From NCBI RefSeq assembly GCF_020037025.1, contig NZ_JAIQLH010000020.1, positions 1 through 40,350 on the forward strand: a stretch of DNA of 40,350 bases. The letters are read 5' to 3'. Of the stretch, positions 1 to 7,837 are shown one piece after another (position 1 is the stretch's first letter; each line of letters opens with the position of its first letter). A model generated the notes under the pieces. It had not been told where the DNA came from. It made no database searches and was given only the letters and a program-made list of their open reading frames with translations. The translations under genes were made by a program, and so were the position numbers. The stretch is from Streptomyces huiliensis (GTDB lineage Bacteria > Actinomycetota > Actinomycetes > Streptomycetales > Streptomycetaceae).

Positions 1-35
1 CGCAAGAAACGGGAAGGGGCGGGACTGGGGCAAAC
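1..35. repeat. partial copy of a dispersed intergenic element (right-arm-like end)
   Basis: Positions 11-32 (GGGAAGGGGCGGGACTGGGG and following bases) closely resemble the right arm of the inverted-repeat element at 17560-17690. The window edge cuts it, so only one arm is visible. It lies just downstream of the stop codon of the ABC ATPase gene, the same kind of post-gene position as the other copies. Confidence 0.35.
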
Positions 36-857
36 TCACCCCGCGGCAGCGGCGACCGCCGCCACATCACCATCCCCGGCGCCCCCCGCCACCTCCCGAT
101 GATCGAAAGCGATCAACGGATCCCCCGTCAGCGGATGCTCCACCACCGCGGCCCGCACCCCGAACACCTCAGCCAAAAGCTCCGGCGTCAAAACCTCCCG
201 CGGCGCCCCCGAAGCCACCACAGCCCCCTCATGCAACACATGCAACCGATCACAAAGCGACGCCGCCGCATTCAGATCATGAAGGGACAGCAACGTCGTC
301 CGCCGCTGAGCCCGCAGCAGCGCGAGCAGTTCGACCTGATGCCGGACGTCGAGATGGTTCGTCGGCTCGTCGAGAACGAGCACTTGAGGGTCCTGGGCGA
401 GCGCACGGGCCAGAAGCACGCGCTGCCGCTCCCCGCCCGAGAGAGCGGAGAAGGAGCGGCCCCCCGCCCCGGCCAGCCCCACCCGCTCCAGCGCCGAGGC
501 GACCGCCTCCGCGTCCGTCCGGTCCTCGCCCGCGAAGGCCCGCTTGTAGGGCGTGCGGCCCATGGCCACCACCGCGCGGACGGACAGCTCGAAGTCGCTG
601 CCGCGCTCCTGCGGCAGCGCCGCCACCCGGCGCGCCGCCTCGGGGGCGGACAGCGAGCGGATGTCCGTACCGCCCACGAGCACCCGGCCGGCGTGCGGCT
701 TGAGGTAGCGGTAGACCGTGCGCAGGACGGTGGACTTGCCGCTGCCGTTCGGGCCGACCAGGCCGGCGATCTCGCCGTCCTCGGCCAGCAGGTGGACGCC
801 GGAGACGATCGTGCGCCCCGAGAGGACGACCTCCAGCTCCTCTATGGCGATGCGCAT
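36..857 (-). CDS. iron-siderophore/corrinoid-type ABC transporter ATP-binding protein
   Basis: This is the cytoplasmic ATPase of a FecCDE/BtuCDF-type importer, 273 aa. Visible motifs are Walker A GPNGSGKST (about residues 35-43), a Q-loop glutamine near 83, the signature LSGGE (139-143), Walker B VLVLDEPTNHLD (about 159-170) and an H-loop histidine near 193. An open frame continues 68 codons upstream, but that part lies inside the permease gene and has no family sequence, so I chose the ATG at 857, which follows the permease stop by 5 nt. It is the last gene of a three-gene operon (binding protein, permease, ATPase). The substrate cannot be read from the ATPase; Fe-siderophore is the usual role, cobalamin or haem is possible. 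Confidence 0.93.
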   Translation of the reverse strand: MRIAIEELEVVLSGRTIVSGVHLLAEDGEIAGLVGPNGSGKSTVLRTVYRYLKPHAGRVLVGGTDIRSLSAPEAARRVAALPQERGSDFELSVRAVVAMGRTPYKRAFAGEDRTDAEAVASALERVGLAGAGGRSFSALSGGERQRVLLARALAQDPQVLVLDEPTNHLDVRHQVELLALLRAQRRTTLLSLHDLNAAASLCDRLHVLHEGAVVASGAPREVLTPELLAEVFGVRAAVVEHPLTGDPLIAFDHREVAGGAGDGDVAAVAAAAG

Positions 858-862
858 GCCCG

Positions 863-1930
863 CTATCCCCTCTCCAGGCGGCGGTCGAGCAGGTAGAGCA
901 GGGTCGGGGCACCGATCAGGGCGGTGACGACGCCCACCGGAAGCTCCTGGTCCGGCAGAGCAGTCCTGGCCACCAGGTCGACCACCACCAGCAGGACGGC
1001 CCCGAACAGGGCGGCGATCGGCAGCAGCCGGCGGTGGGCGCCGCCGACGACCATCCGGCACACGTGCGGAACCATCAGCCCCACGAAGCCGATCGCCCCC
1101 GACACCGACACCAGCACACCCGTCAGCACACTGGTGACGACGAACAACTCCCGGCGCAGCCGGCCCACATCAACGCCCAGGCCGGCCGCCGTCTCGTCGC
1201 CCATCAGCAACGCGTCCAGCGCCCGGGCCCGGGCCACCAGTGCGGCCAGCCCCAGGCCGACGGCCACCAGGGGCGCCGTCAGCGTCGACCACTGCGCGCC
1301 CCCCAACGACCCCATCAGCCAGAACAGCACACCATGCGTCTGCTGGTCGTCGCCTGCCTGGAGCACCAGGTAGTGGGTGAACCCGGACAGGAACTGCCCG
1401 ATGCCCACCCCCGCCAGCACCAGCCGCAGCGGCGAGAAGCCGCCGCCGCGCCGGGCCATCGCCCACACCAGGGCGAAGGAAGCCAGGGCCCCGGCGAACG
1501 CGGCGGCCGACAGGCCGAGCCCGAACGCGCCACCGGCCCCGGCCCCCAGGACGATCGCCGCGACCGCGCCCAGGGACGCGCCGCTGGAGATGCCCAGCAG
1601 GTACGGATCGGCGAGCGGGTTGCGGACCAGGGCCTGGGTGGCCGTGCCGACCAGCCCCAGGCCCGCGCCGACCAGCGCCGCCAGCAGTGCCCGCGGCACC
1701 CGCAGCCGCCACACGATCAGGTCGTGGGTGCCGGGCGCCAGGTCGTCGCCCGTCACCCCCCGGACCACCGCCGACCACACGTCACCCAGCGGCACCCGGG
1801 TCGACCCCAGGCACACCGAGGCGACCAGCGCCGCGACCAGCGCGACGGTCAGGATCCCGGCCACCAGGAACGTGCGCGGCGCGCGCTCGCGCTCCTCCCG
1901 TTCCTCCGCGGCCACCGCGAGCGTCGCCAT
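863..1930 (-). CDS. FecCD/BtuC-family ABC transporter permease
   Basis: This 355-aa polytopic membrane protein forms the translocation channel of the importer. A first hydrophobic segment lies at about residues 22-43 and roughly nine more follow. The family-typical stretch RVPRALLAALVGAGLGLVG near residue 78 and the segment NPLADPYLLGISSGASLGA are characteristic of FecCD permeases. A single polypeptide presumably dimerises, since no second permease is present. The ATG at 1930 follows the binding-protein stop codon with no intervening base, which implies translational coupling. The charged N-terminal tail (EEREERERAPR) is cytosolic by prediction. Confidence 0.92.
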   Translation of the reverse strand: MATLAVAAEEREERERAPRTFLVAGILTVALVAALVASVCLGSTRVPLGDVWSAVVRGVTGDDLAPGTHDLIVWRLRVPRALLAALVGAGLGLVGTATQALVRNPLADPYLLGISSGASLGAVAAIVLGAGAGGAFGLGLSAAAFAGALASFALVWAMARRGGGFSPLRLVLAGVGIGQFLSGFTHYLVLQAGDDQQTHGVLFWLMGSLGGAQWSTLTAPLVAVGLGLAALVARARALDALLMGDETAAGLGVDVGRLRRELFVVTSVLTGVLVSVSGAIGFVGLMVPHVCRMVVGGAHRRLLPIAALFGAVLLVVVDLVARTALPDQELPVGVVTALIGAPTLLYLLDRRLERG

Positions 1931-3001
1931 CTACTTGACCCGGTCCGGGTGCAGGACGTGCGCGATCTCCCGCACGGTGTCCGCGCTGCGCACGCCCGCG
2001 ATCGTCGTCCGCTCGGATCCGATGCGCAGGAAACGGCCTTCCTTGACGGCCTTGAGGTCCTTCGTGGCGGAGAAGGACTTCAGGAAGTCCTCCGCCTCGT
2101 CGAACGCCTTGCGGTTCGCCTCCTCGCCGCCCCGGTTGCGCACGGCCAGCTGGATGAAGTCCGGATTCTTCGCCACCACGTCCTCCCAGCCGACGGGCTT
2201 GAAGTCGCCGTCGCAGTCGGCGAAGACGTTGCGGCCCCCGCCCTGGGTGATGACGGCGTTGGCGACCTGCCGGTTGCACACGGCCATGGGCTGCTTGGTG
2301 CCGGCGTCGAAGTCGAAGAGGAAGTACGAGGGCCGCTTGTCCTCGGGCACGTCCTTGAGCGCGTCCCGGACGCCGTCCGTCTTCTTCCGCATGTCCGCCA
2401 CCAGCTCGGCGGCCCGCTCCGACGTGCCGGTGACCCGGCCCAGCTCCTCGATGTCCGCCTCGATGCCCGACAGGTCGGTGCGCGGGGACTTGTTCTTGGC
2501 CGCGCACGCCGTCGACTTGAGGAAGATGTGCTTGATGCCGGCCGCCTTGAACTCCTCCGGCGTCGGCGCGTCGCCCGCGCCGCGCATGTTCTTCATGGAG
2601 GAGAACGAGTCGATGTAGACGTCCGCGCCCGAGCCCAGCAGCTTCTCCTTCGGGATCACCGTCTTGCCGAGCACCGGCACCTTGGCCGCCTGGTCCGCGA
2701 ACTGCTGCGGCACCGCGCCCTTGCCGGGCGGGAAGCCCGTACCGGCGATCCGGTCGCCCGCGCCCAGCCACAGCAGCAGCTCCAGGGCCGCGGCGTTGCT
2801 CGTCACGATCTTCTTCGGCGCCCCGTCGAACGTCGTCTTCGCACCCATGCAGTCCGTGACGCTCACGGGGAAGCCCTTGCCGCCCTTGCCCCCGGAAGCG
2901 CCCTCCTTCCCGGCCTCCTCGCCGCTACCGCCGCCACTGCCACAGGCCGTCGCCGTCAGGGCCACCGCGGCCAGCACACCGCACCACGCACGAGGGCGCA
3001 T
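1931..3001 (-). CDS. periplasmic-binding-type lipoprotein of the Fe3+/corrinoid ABC importer
   Basis: This is the extracellular substrate-binding lipoprotein of the operon, about 356 aa. The start region reads MRPRAWCGVLAAVALTATAC, a short signal peptide ending in a lipobox cysteine at residue 20, followed by a Gly/Ser/Glu linker typical of lipoproteins. The mature part begins FPVSVTDCMG and contains PKKIVTSNAAALELLLWLGAG, the usual start of a FhuD/BtuF-like fold. A GTG three codons upstream (3010) is possible, but the ATG at 3001 has a GGAG 8 nt upstream. I looked for an iron box or cobalamin riboswitch upstream and did not find one. The mature protein contains several cysteines, which is unusual for the family and might reflect a disulphide. 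Confidence 0.9.
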   Translation of the reverse strand: MRPRAWCGVLAAVALTATACGSGGGSGEEAGKEGASGGKGGKGFPVSVTDCMGAKTTFDGAPKKIVTSNAAALELLLWLGAGDRIAGTGFPPGKGAVPQQFADQAAKVPVLGKTVIPKEKLLGSGADVYIDSFSSMKNMRGAGDAPTPEEFKAAGIKHIFLKSTACAAKNKSPRTDLSGIEADIEELGRVTGTSERAAELVADMRKKTDGVRDALKDVPEDKRPSYFLFDFDAGTKQPMAVCNRQVANAVITQGGGRNVFADCDGDFKPVGWEDVVAKNPDFIQLAVRNRGGEEANRKAFDEAEDFLKSFSATKDLKAVKEGRFLRIGSERTTIAGVRSADTVREIAHVLHPDRVK

Positions 3002-3093
3002 GAGAAACACTCCAGGAGGTCGTTCCGGTGGGGACCGCTGGTGCGGGCCCTGACCAGTAGTCGGTCCGGGCGCCGATCGGGTTCCCGGCGGGT

Positions 3094-3214
3094 GCGGAGA
3101 CGTGCGGCATAGCGGGCGCGGAGACGTGCGGCATAGCGGGCGCGGAGACGTGCGGCATAGCGGGCGCGGAGACGTGCGGCATAGCGGGAGCGGAAGGAGA
3201 CGTACGGCATAGGG
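3094..3214. repeat. 24-bp tandem repeat array between divergent genes
   Basis: Four head-to-tail 24-bp units (3094-3117, 3118-3141, 3142-3165, 3166-3189) differ only at the last base of the fourth. A diverged fifth copy follows at 3190-3214. Each unit carries the core CGTGCGGCATAGCGGGC. There are no spacers, so this is not CRISPR. The array fills the divergent promoter region between the lipoprotein gene and the deacetylase gene. Because 24 is a multiple of three, the minus strand reads as a repeated SAPAMPHV octapeptide, but no ribosome site or family sequence supports translation. It could be an operator array or simple minisatellite expansion. Confidence 0.9.
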
Positions 3215-3246
3215 TGCGGTTGATCATGACTCCAGGAGGACGACCG

Positions 3247-3993
3247 ATGCCCGACCGCACCACTCCCGAGCAGCTCCAGCCCATGCCCACCGACTGGCGG
3301 CGCGCCCTCGCCGTTGTCGCGCACCCCGACGACCTCGAGTACGGGGCCTCCGCCGCCATCGCCACCTGGCTCGACGGCGGCCGCACCTGCGCCTACGTCC
3401 TCGCGACGCGCGGCGAGGCGGGCATCGACACGCTGAGCCCGGCGGAGGCCGGGCCGCTGCGGGAGCGCGAACAGCGGGAGAGCGCCGCCGCCGTGGGCGT
3501 GGACACCGTCGAGTTCCTCGACCACGCGGACGGCGTCATCGAGTACGGCACCGCGCTGCGCCGCGACATCGCCGCCGCCGTCCGCCGCCACCGCCCCGAG
3601 CTCGTCCTCACCCTCAACCACCACGACACCTGGGGCGGGGTCGCCTGGAACACCCCCGACCACCGGGCCGTCGGCCGGGCCACCCTCGACGCCGTCACGG
3701 ACGCCGGGAACCGCTGGATCTTCCCCGAGCTCGTCGACGAGGGCCTGACCCCGTGGAACGGAGTGCGCTACGTGGCCGTCGCCGGCTCGCCGCAGCCCAC
3801 CCACGCGGTGGACGCGGGCGCCGGCCTCGACCGCGCGGTGGCGTCGCTCCTCTGCCACCGCACGTACATCGAGGCGCTCACGGACGAGGAGCCGGAGCGC
3901 TACTGCCGGACCTTCCTGGAGGGCAACATGGCGGCGGCGGGGGAGCGCTTCGGCGGCCGGCAGGCGGTCGCGTTCGAACTCTTCGGCCGGTGA
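3247..3993 (+). CDS. PIG-L/LmbE-family N-acetylglucosaminyl-type deacetylase
   Basis: This 248-aa zinc deacetylase belongs to the LmbE/PIG-L fold, whose members remove acetyl groups from GlcNAc-linked substrates (MshB and Mca are relatives). The zinc-binding motif AHPDDLEYG is near residue 27, and a second histidine motif NTPDHRAVG lies near 140. The ATG at 3247 has a strong AGGAGG at 3234-3239, 7 nt upstream; earlier in-frame GTG/ATG codons at 3214 and 3226 would overlap this site. The gene converges on the DhaL-DhaM gene with 10 nt between stop codons. The context does not reveal the substrate, and a mycothiol role is not implied without further evidence. Confidence 0.88.
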   Translation: MPDRTTPEQLQPMPTDWRRALAVVAHPDDLEYGASAAIATWLDGGRTCAYVLATRGEAGIDTLSPAEAGPLREREQRESAAAVGVDTVEFLDHADGVIEYGTALRRDIAAAVRRHRPELVLTLNHHDTWGGVAWNTPDHRAVGRATLDAVTDAGNRWIFPELVDEGLTPWNGVRYVAVAGSPQPTHAVDAGAGLDRAVASLLCHRTYIEALTDEEPERYCRTFLEGNMAAAGERFGGRQAVAFELFGR

Positions 3994-4003
3994 CCGGCGG
4001 CCG

Positions 4004-5116
4004 CTACAGCTTGCGGTAGGTGCGGGCGTCCTCGGCCGCCGCCAGGACGGCGGCTAGGTCGCCGCCCGCCGAGGCCGTCACCACGGCGGCGACGGCGCCC
4101 TCGACGAACGGCGCGTCCACCAGCCGGGTGTCCGCCAGTTCGCCCTCGCCGAGCAGCGACTTCACCGTGAGCACCGCGCTGCCCATGTCACACAGCACCA
4201 CCACACCGGCCCCCGCGCCGGCCTCCGCGACCGCCGCCCGGACCAGCTCGGCGCTCGTCCCGACGCCCCCGTCGGGCAGCCCGCCGGCGAGCGCGACGGG
4301 CGCCGGGTCGCCGGTCCCGACCAGCGCGGCGGCCAGCCCGGCCGTGGCGGCGGCCAGGTCCCGGCTGTGCGACACGAGGACGACACCGACCCGGGCAGGG
4401 GCCGGGGGAGGCGCGTCGGCGGAGGCGTCCGCGCCGGCAGCCTCCTCCTTCTCCTGCCGCCGCGGGGCGAGCTCCGGGTACGTGGCCTCGGACAGCGCCG
4501 CGACGAGCAGCGCGGAGGAGGCCGCTCCGGGATCCTGGTGCCCGACGCTCCGCTCGCCCAGGTAGCTGGCCCGGCCGCGGCGCGCCCGCAGCGGAATGGT
4601 CGCCTCCGCACCCTCGGACGCGGCCCGCGCCGCGGCCCGCAGCGCCTCCGCCACTTCGCCGCCTTCCTCAAGGGCCGCGGCGAAGGCGTCGGCGGCGGGC
4701 TGGAGCGCGTCCACCATCGTCGCGTCCCCGGGCGCCGAGTCGCCCAGCCTGCGCACGCTCCGGACGGCAGCGGCCAGCGCCTGCCCCAGCGCCTCCGGCG
4801 CCACCACGGCGTCCTCGCCCAGCACCTTCCCCATCCGCCGGAACACCGTGCCGAACAGCGGGCCCGACGCCCCGCCCACCGTGTTCGTCAGATGCGCGCC
4901 CACGGCGGTCAGCAGCGCTCCGGGTGTCGACGCCGCCGCCACCGTCTCCGCTTCCGCGGCGGAGGTGAAGCCCCGCTTGAGGTTGGCGCCGTGGTCCGCG
5001 TCCCCGATGGCGGCGTCCAACTCGGTCAGGCGGTCGGCGGAGGCGACGACCACCTCGACGGCGCGGTCGAGGAAGCGGCGGAAGAAGGCGAAATCGAGCG
5101 GAACGGTGGTGGTCAT
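4004..5116 (-). CDS. DhaL-DhaM fusion of the PTS-type dihydroxyacetone kinase
   Basis: This 370-aa protein fuses two subunits of the phosphoenolpyruvate-dependent dihydroxyacetone kinase. Residues 1 to about 215 are DhaL: GDADHG (38-43) binds Mg-ADP, GGASGPLFG (81-89) is the glycine-rich loop, and GDATMVD (130-136) and YLGERSVGHQDPGAAS (about 185-200) are conserved. After a Glu/Ala/Pro linker (about 218-241), residues 242-370 are the EIIA-Man-like DhaM domain, with the phosphoacceptor His250 in VLVSHSRD and a GGLPDGGVGTS loop. ATG 5116 follows AAGGAG. No DhaK, the subunit that holds the substrate, lies next to it; upstream is a truncated RibD_C gene instead. DhaL and DhaM are normally separate polypeptides in Streptomyces operons as far as I recall, so both the fusion and the missing partner are notable. 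Confidence 0.88.
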   Translation of the reverse strand: MTTTVPLDFAFFRRFLDRAVEVVVASADRLTELDAAIGDADHGANLKRGFTSAAEAETVAAASTPGALLTAVGAHLTNTVGGASGPLFGTVFRRMGKVLGEDAVVAPEALGQALAAAVRSVRRLGDSAPGDATMVDALQPAADAFAAALEEGGEVAEALRAAARAASEGAEATIPLRARRGRASYLGERSVGHQDPGAASSALLVAALSEATYPELAPRRQEKEEAAGADASADAPPPAPARVGVVLVSHSRDLAAATAGLAAALVGTGDPAPVALAGGLPDGGVGTSAELVRAAVAEAGAGAGVVVLCDMGSAVLTVKSLLGEGELADTRLVDAPFVEGAVAAVVTASAGGDLAAVLAAAEDARTYRKL

Positions 5117-5128
5117 GCGCGGCTCCTT

Positions 5129-5167
5129 GCCCCTGAGGAGCGCCCCTGAGGGCTGCCCCTGACGAAC
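5129..5167. repeat. 13-bp tandem repeat, three copies
   Basis: Three consecutive 13-nt units each begin GCCCCTGA (5129-5141, 5142-5154, 5155-5167) and diverge only in the last five bases. They lie just upstream of the DhaL-DhaM ribosome site. They may be an untranslated-leader duplication; no function can be assigned. Confidence 0.6.
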
Positions 5168-5206
5168 GGCTGCGTTCCGGGCCAGCGTAGGCGCGCGCGG
5201 ACCGGG

Positions 5207-5554
5207 TCAGCGGACGACGTCGAACACGTTCTCCTGCGGGCCGTTCGCGTACACCTCGTGCTCGACGAGCCTCAGCCGCTGGGTGTCCTTGTCCGTGGAG
5301 CTGAAGAGCCGCTTGCCCGCGCCGAGCGGGAGCGGGAAGACGAGCAGGTGGTAGCGGTCGATCAGCCCGGCGTCGGAGAGGCCGCGGTTCAGGGCGGCGC
5401 TGCCGTGGACGATGACCGGGCCGCCCTCGGTCCCCTTCGGCGCGGCGACCTCGTCGAGGGAGCGCAGGATCGTGGTCTGGCCTGGCTTTGACGGCGGTTG
5501 GCATCCGGTGAGCGCTTTGGGCGCGCGCGCCGGCAGGCGACGTACCGGATGCAT
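5207..5554 (-). pseudogene. N-terminally truncated RibD_C/dihydrofolate-reductase-like protein
   Basis: The frame encodes the C-terminal half of a RibD_C-family (bacterial bifunctional deaminase-reductase C-terminal) protein. Recognisable sequence starts near TTILRSLDEVAA and includes GGPVIVHGSAALNRGL and DRYHLLVFPLPLGAGKRLF, ending NVFDVV. Full-length family members are about 180-200 aa, starting with a KLIYSMNVSLDGY-like strand. That part is absent, and the first 26 or so residues of this 115-codon frame (MHPVRRLPARAPK and on) do not belong to the family. The break lies near 5475-5490, immediately beside the TetR-hydrolase operon, so an insertion or deletion brought the two together. Confidence 0.75.
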
Positions 5555-5584
5555 GATGACCCATCAGAACCCGCGGCCCGACTC

Positions 5585-5633
5585 TTGACCGCGTCGGAGA
5601 CGCCTCCGAAACTTGGAGAGGTCTCCAAGTTTC
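5585..5633 (+). promoter_or_regulatory. palindromic operator overlapping a promoter (TetR-type autoregulation site)
   Basis: Positions 5608-5633 form a near-perfect palindrome: arm GAAACTTGGAGA, centre GG, arm TCTCCAAGTTTC. A TTGACC hexamer at 5585-5590 lies 17 nt before GAAACT (5608-5613), so the palindrome would cover the -10 region. It sits about 20 nt upstream of the TetR start, the usual place for an autoregulatory TetR operator. The assignment to the adjacent regulator is inferred from position. Confidence 0.75.
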
Positions 5634-5652
5634 CGGGAAGGGTGTGGGGCGG

Positions 5653-6306
5653 ATGCCACCGGTCGAAGGAGGGCTGCGGGAGCGGAGCAAGGCCCAGCGG
5701 CGCGCCCGGATCCTCGACGCCACGCGCGAACTCCTGCGCGAGAACCCGGAATCGGTGATCAGCGCCGAGCGGATCGCCCGGCGGGCGGGGGTCGCCCCGG
5801 CCACCGTCTACAACCTGATCGGACCGCGCGACAGGATCTGGGAGGCGCTCGCCGCCGGCTTCATGGACCGGCTCGAACGCCGCCTCGCGGCGCCGGCGCG
5901 GGCAGCCGCCGAGGAAGCCGCCGAGGGGGCCCTCGATCCGCGGCGGGTCGTGGAGGCGACCGTCCGGCTGTTCGTGAGCGACCCGGTCGTCTCGCGCCGC
6001 ATGGTGCGCGAGTGGGAGGCGAGCGGCCTGGTGTTCCGCCGCAGCCCGCTCACCCAGCTCGGCCGGGCGCTGGCGGACGCGCGGGCCCGGGGCCTCCTGC
6101 GCGCGGACGTCGACACGGACGCGCTGGCCGCCGCCGTCTCCACCTCGTGCGTGGGCGCGCTGCACCAGTGGGTCGCCGGCCTGATCGACGACGACCGGTT
6201 CCTCGCGCGCGCCGTGTTCGCGCTGGACGTCGCACTCGCCGCGGCGGCCGCGGCACCCCACCGCGACCGGTTCCTGGCACCGCTGCGCACCCGGGGCACG
6301 GCATGA
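5653..6306 (+). CDS. TetR-family transcriptional regulator
   Basis: This 217-aa regulator has an N-terminal TetR helix-turn-helix: SKAQRRARILDATRELL, then SAERIARRAGVAPATVYNLIGPRDRIW (about residues 38-63), followed by a variable all-helical ligand-binding domain. ATG 5653 lies 10 nt after the purine tract GGGAAGGG; a GTG at 5644 is less well placed. The stop codon overlaps the start of the alpha/beta hydrolase gene in an ATGA, so the two are co-transcribed and coupled. With the palindrome at 5608-5633 this looks like a self-repressed operon in which the hydrolase or its substrate relieves repression. The inducing ligand is unknown. Confidence 0.9.
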   Translation: MPPVEGGLRERSKAQRRARILDATRELLRENPESVISAERIARRAGVAPATVYNLIGPRDRIWEALAAGFMDRLERRLAAPARAAAEEAAEGALDPRRVVEATVRLFVSDPVVSRRMVREWEASGLVFRRSPLTQLGRALADARARGLLRADVDTDALAAAVSTSCVGALHQWVAGLIDDDRFLARAVFALDVALAAAAAAPHRDRFLAPLRTRGTA

Positions 6307-7139
6307 CGGCCGGCTTCGTGGGCGGCGGCGGGATCCGACTGGCCGCTGACGTGTGGGGCACGGCGTCCGCGCCGCCCCTCGTCCTGCTGCACGGCGGCGG
6401 CCAGACGCGGCACGCCTGGCACCGGGCCGGCCCCCGGCTGGCCGCGCTGGGATGGCGGGTCGTCGCCCCCGACCTCCGCGGGCACGGCGCCAGCGGATGG
6501 TCGCCCGACGGCGCCTACGACCTCGACCTGTTCGCCGACGACGTCCGGGCGCTCGTCACCGAACTCGGCGGCCGGCCGGTGCTCGTGGGCGCCTCCCTCG
6601 GCGGCCTGAGCTCCCTGCTCGCCGCCGGGGAGGCGCCCAGGGCGGCCGTACGCGCGCTGGTCCTCGTCGACGTCGCCCACCGGCCCGACCCCCGCGGTGC
6701 CCGCCGCATCGCCGCGTTCATGCGCCACCGCCCGGACGGCTTCGCCGACCCCGGGGAAGCGGCCGCGGCCGTCTCCGCCTACCTGCCCCACCGCCCGCGC
6801 CCGGACGACCCCGAGGGCATCCGGAAGAACCTCCGGCGCCACGGCGACCGCTGGGTCTGGCACTGGGACCCCCGCATGCCGGCCGCCTTCGAGAACCGCA
6901 TGGACCCACCCGGCCTGTCCGACCGCCTCCTCACCGCCGCCCGCCGCACCGCCACCCCGATCCTCCTCGTCCGCGGCGGCATCAGCGACGTGGTCCCCGA
7001 GCACATCGCCGACCAGTTCTGCGCCGCCGTCCCCCAGGCCCGCTGCGTCGACGTCCCCGGCGCGGGCCACATGGTGGCCGGCGACCGGAACGAGCACTTC
7101 ATCGACGCGATCGTCCCGTTCCTGGAAGGGGTCGGGTGA
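6303..7139 (+). CDS. alpha/beta-hydrolase fold protein
   Basis: This 278-aa enzyme has the alpha/beta-hydrolase landmarks: the oxyanion segment LLHGGGQTRHAWH (about residues 25-37), DLRGHGASG, the nucleophile elbow GASLGG (Ser near residue 98), and a C-terminal histidine in PGAGHMVAGD. The acid is probably the Asp of GGISDVVPE. The length is normal for esterase/lactonase/epoxide-hydrolase-like members; the substrate cannot be told. Its ATG overlaps the TetR stop (ATGA), so it is the regulated partner of that gene. The start fits the family, which normally begins with a short beta-strand such as GGGIRLAADVWG. Confidence 0.88.
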   Translation: MTAGFVGGGGIRLAADVWGTASAPPLVLLHGGGQTRHAWHRAGPRLAALGWRVVAPDLRGHGASGWSPDGAYDLDLFADDVRALVTELGGRPVLVGASLGGLSSLLAAGEAPRAAVRALVLVDVAHRPDPRGARRIAAFMRHRPDGFADPGEAAAAVSAYLPHRPRPDDPEGIRKNLRRHGDRWVWHWDPRMPAAFENRMDPPGLSDRLLTAARRTATPILLVRGGISDVVPEHIADQFCAAVPQARCVDVPGAGHMVAGDRNEHFIDAIVPFLEGVG

Positions 7140-7188
7140 GGGCGGCCCGGATGCCGTGCCCGCGGGCGCGAGGCTACCGGTCCGGGCG

Positions 7189-7758
7189 TCAGCCGATGCC
7201 GGTGGCGGTCGACGTCAGGGACAGGAGCAGGGCGCCCAGGGCCCCCGCGGTGCCGTAGCGGCGGGGCTCGGGGCGGGGGTCGAGGTGGCGGACGTAGCGG
7301 GTGGTGGCGGTGGCGAAGGCCAGGCCGCCGGTGATGAACCACGGGCCCCAGAGGTAGAGGTACCAGGGCGTCAGGTCGGCCAGGTCGGGGGCGGCGGACA
7401 GCAGGCCGGTCTCGACCAGGAGTCCGTGTGCGACGAAGAGGCCGCCGTGCCAGACGAGGAGCACCGCGGCGCCGCCGCCGCAGAACGTCAGGAGGCGGCC
7501 GGCCCGGGGGCCGCGCCGGCGCGTCAGGCCGAGGCCCAGCAGGGCCCCGACGAGTTTCAGGAGTCCGGTCAGCCACAGGACGGCCACGAACCACGTCACC
7601 CGGTCCTCGGCGAGCCGGACGAGGGACGGCGACACCGTCGACCGGGCGCCGAAGGTGCTGCCCGCCGCCCAGACGAAACTGGGCACCGCGAACACGATCC
7701 CCCACGCCGCCGCGGCGAGCCCCGGCCACGCGCCGGCCGGGGAAAGCTTGATCATCAT
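7189..7758 (-). CDS. DUF3995-like integral membrane protein
   Basis: This is a roughly 189-aa membrane protein with four predicted helices (AWPGLAAAAWGIVFAVPSFVWAA, VTWFVAVLWLTGLLKLVGALLGL, GGGAAVLLVWHGGLFVAHGL, and WYLYLWGPWFITGGLAFA). The YLYLWGPWFITGG segment and four-helix layout match the family I know as DUF3995, function unknown. Two adjacent ATGs (7758 and 7755) are possible; a GTG at 7788 also keeps the frame open but adds only a charged, unconserved tail. It is read toward the hydrolase gene and ends about 50 nt from it. No partner is evident. Confidence 0.7.
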   Translation of the reverse strand: MMIKLSPAGAWPGLAAAAWGIVFAVPSFVWAAGSTFGARSTVSPSLVRLAEDRVTWFVAVLWLTGLLKLVGALLGLGLTRRRGPRAGRLLTFCGGGAAVLLVWHGGLFVAHGLLVETGLLSAAPDLADLTPWYLYLWGPWFITGGLAFATATTRYVRHLDPRPEPRRYGTAGALGALLLSLTSTATGIG

Positions 7759-7814
7759 GAGGCCACCGTCGCGGAGCCGCGGCCGCACGGCGTCATGCGA
7801 ACGGACGAGTGGCC

Positions 7815-7830
7815 TCCGCCGCGAGGCGGA
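7815..7830. terminator. hairpin downstream of the DUF6114 gene
   Basis: TCCGCC-GCGA-GGCGGA is a perfect 6-bp stem with a tetraloop, 8 nt past the DUF6114 stop codon. A longer-range repeat (GAGGCCAC at 7759-7766, GTGGCCTC at 7809-7816) encloses the intergenic region. No U-tract is present, as is common for terminators in this GC range. Confidence 0.5.
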
Positions 7831-7837
7831 ACCGCCC

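Noticed and set aside
1034..3112. 692-codon open frame on the plus strand
   Set aside because: It is antisense to the ABC permease and binding-protein genes, rich in His/Gln/Arg, a typical shadow of high-GC coding DNA.
3094..3214. CRISPR array
   Set aside because: The 24-bp units are contiguous without spacers and no cas gene is present.
3002..3246. Iron box or cobalamin riboswitch upstream of the importer operon
   Set aside because: I looked for a TTAGGTTAGGCTAACCTAA-like palindrome and for B12-box sequence and saw neither.
2925..3386. Minus-strand protein with SAPAMPHV octapeptide repeats
   Set aside because: The repeats follow from the 24-bp DNA array; the frame has no ribosome site and runs into two real genes on either side.
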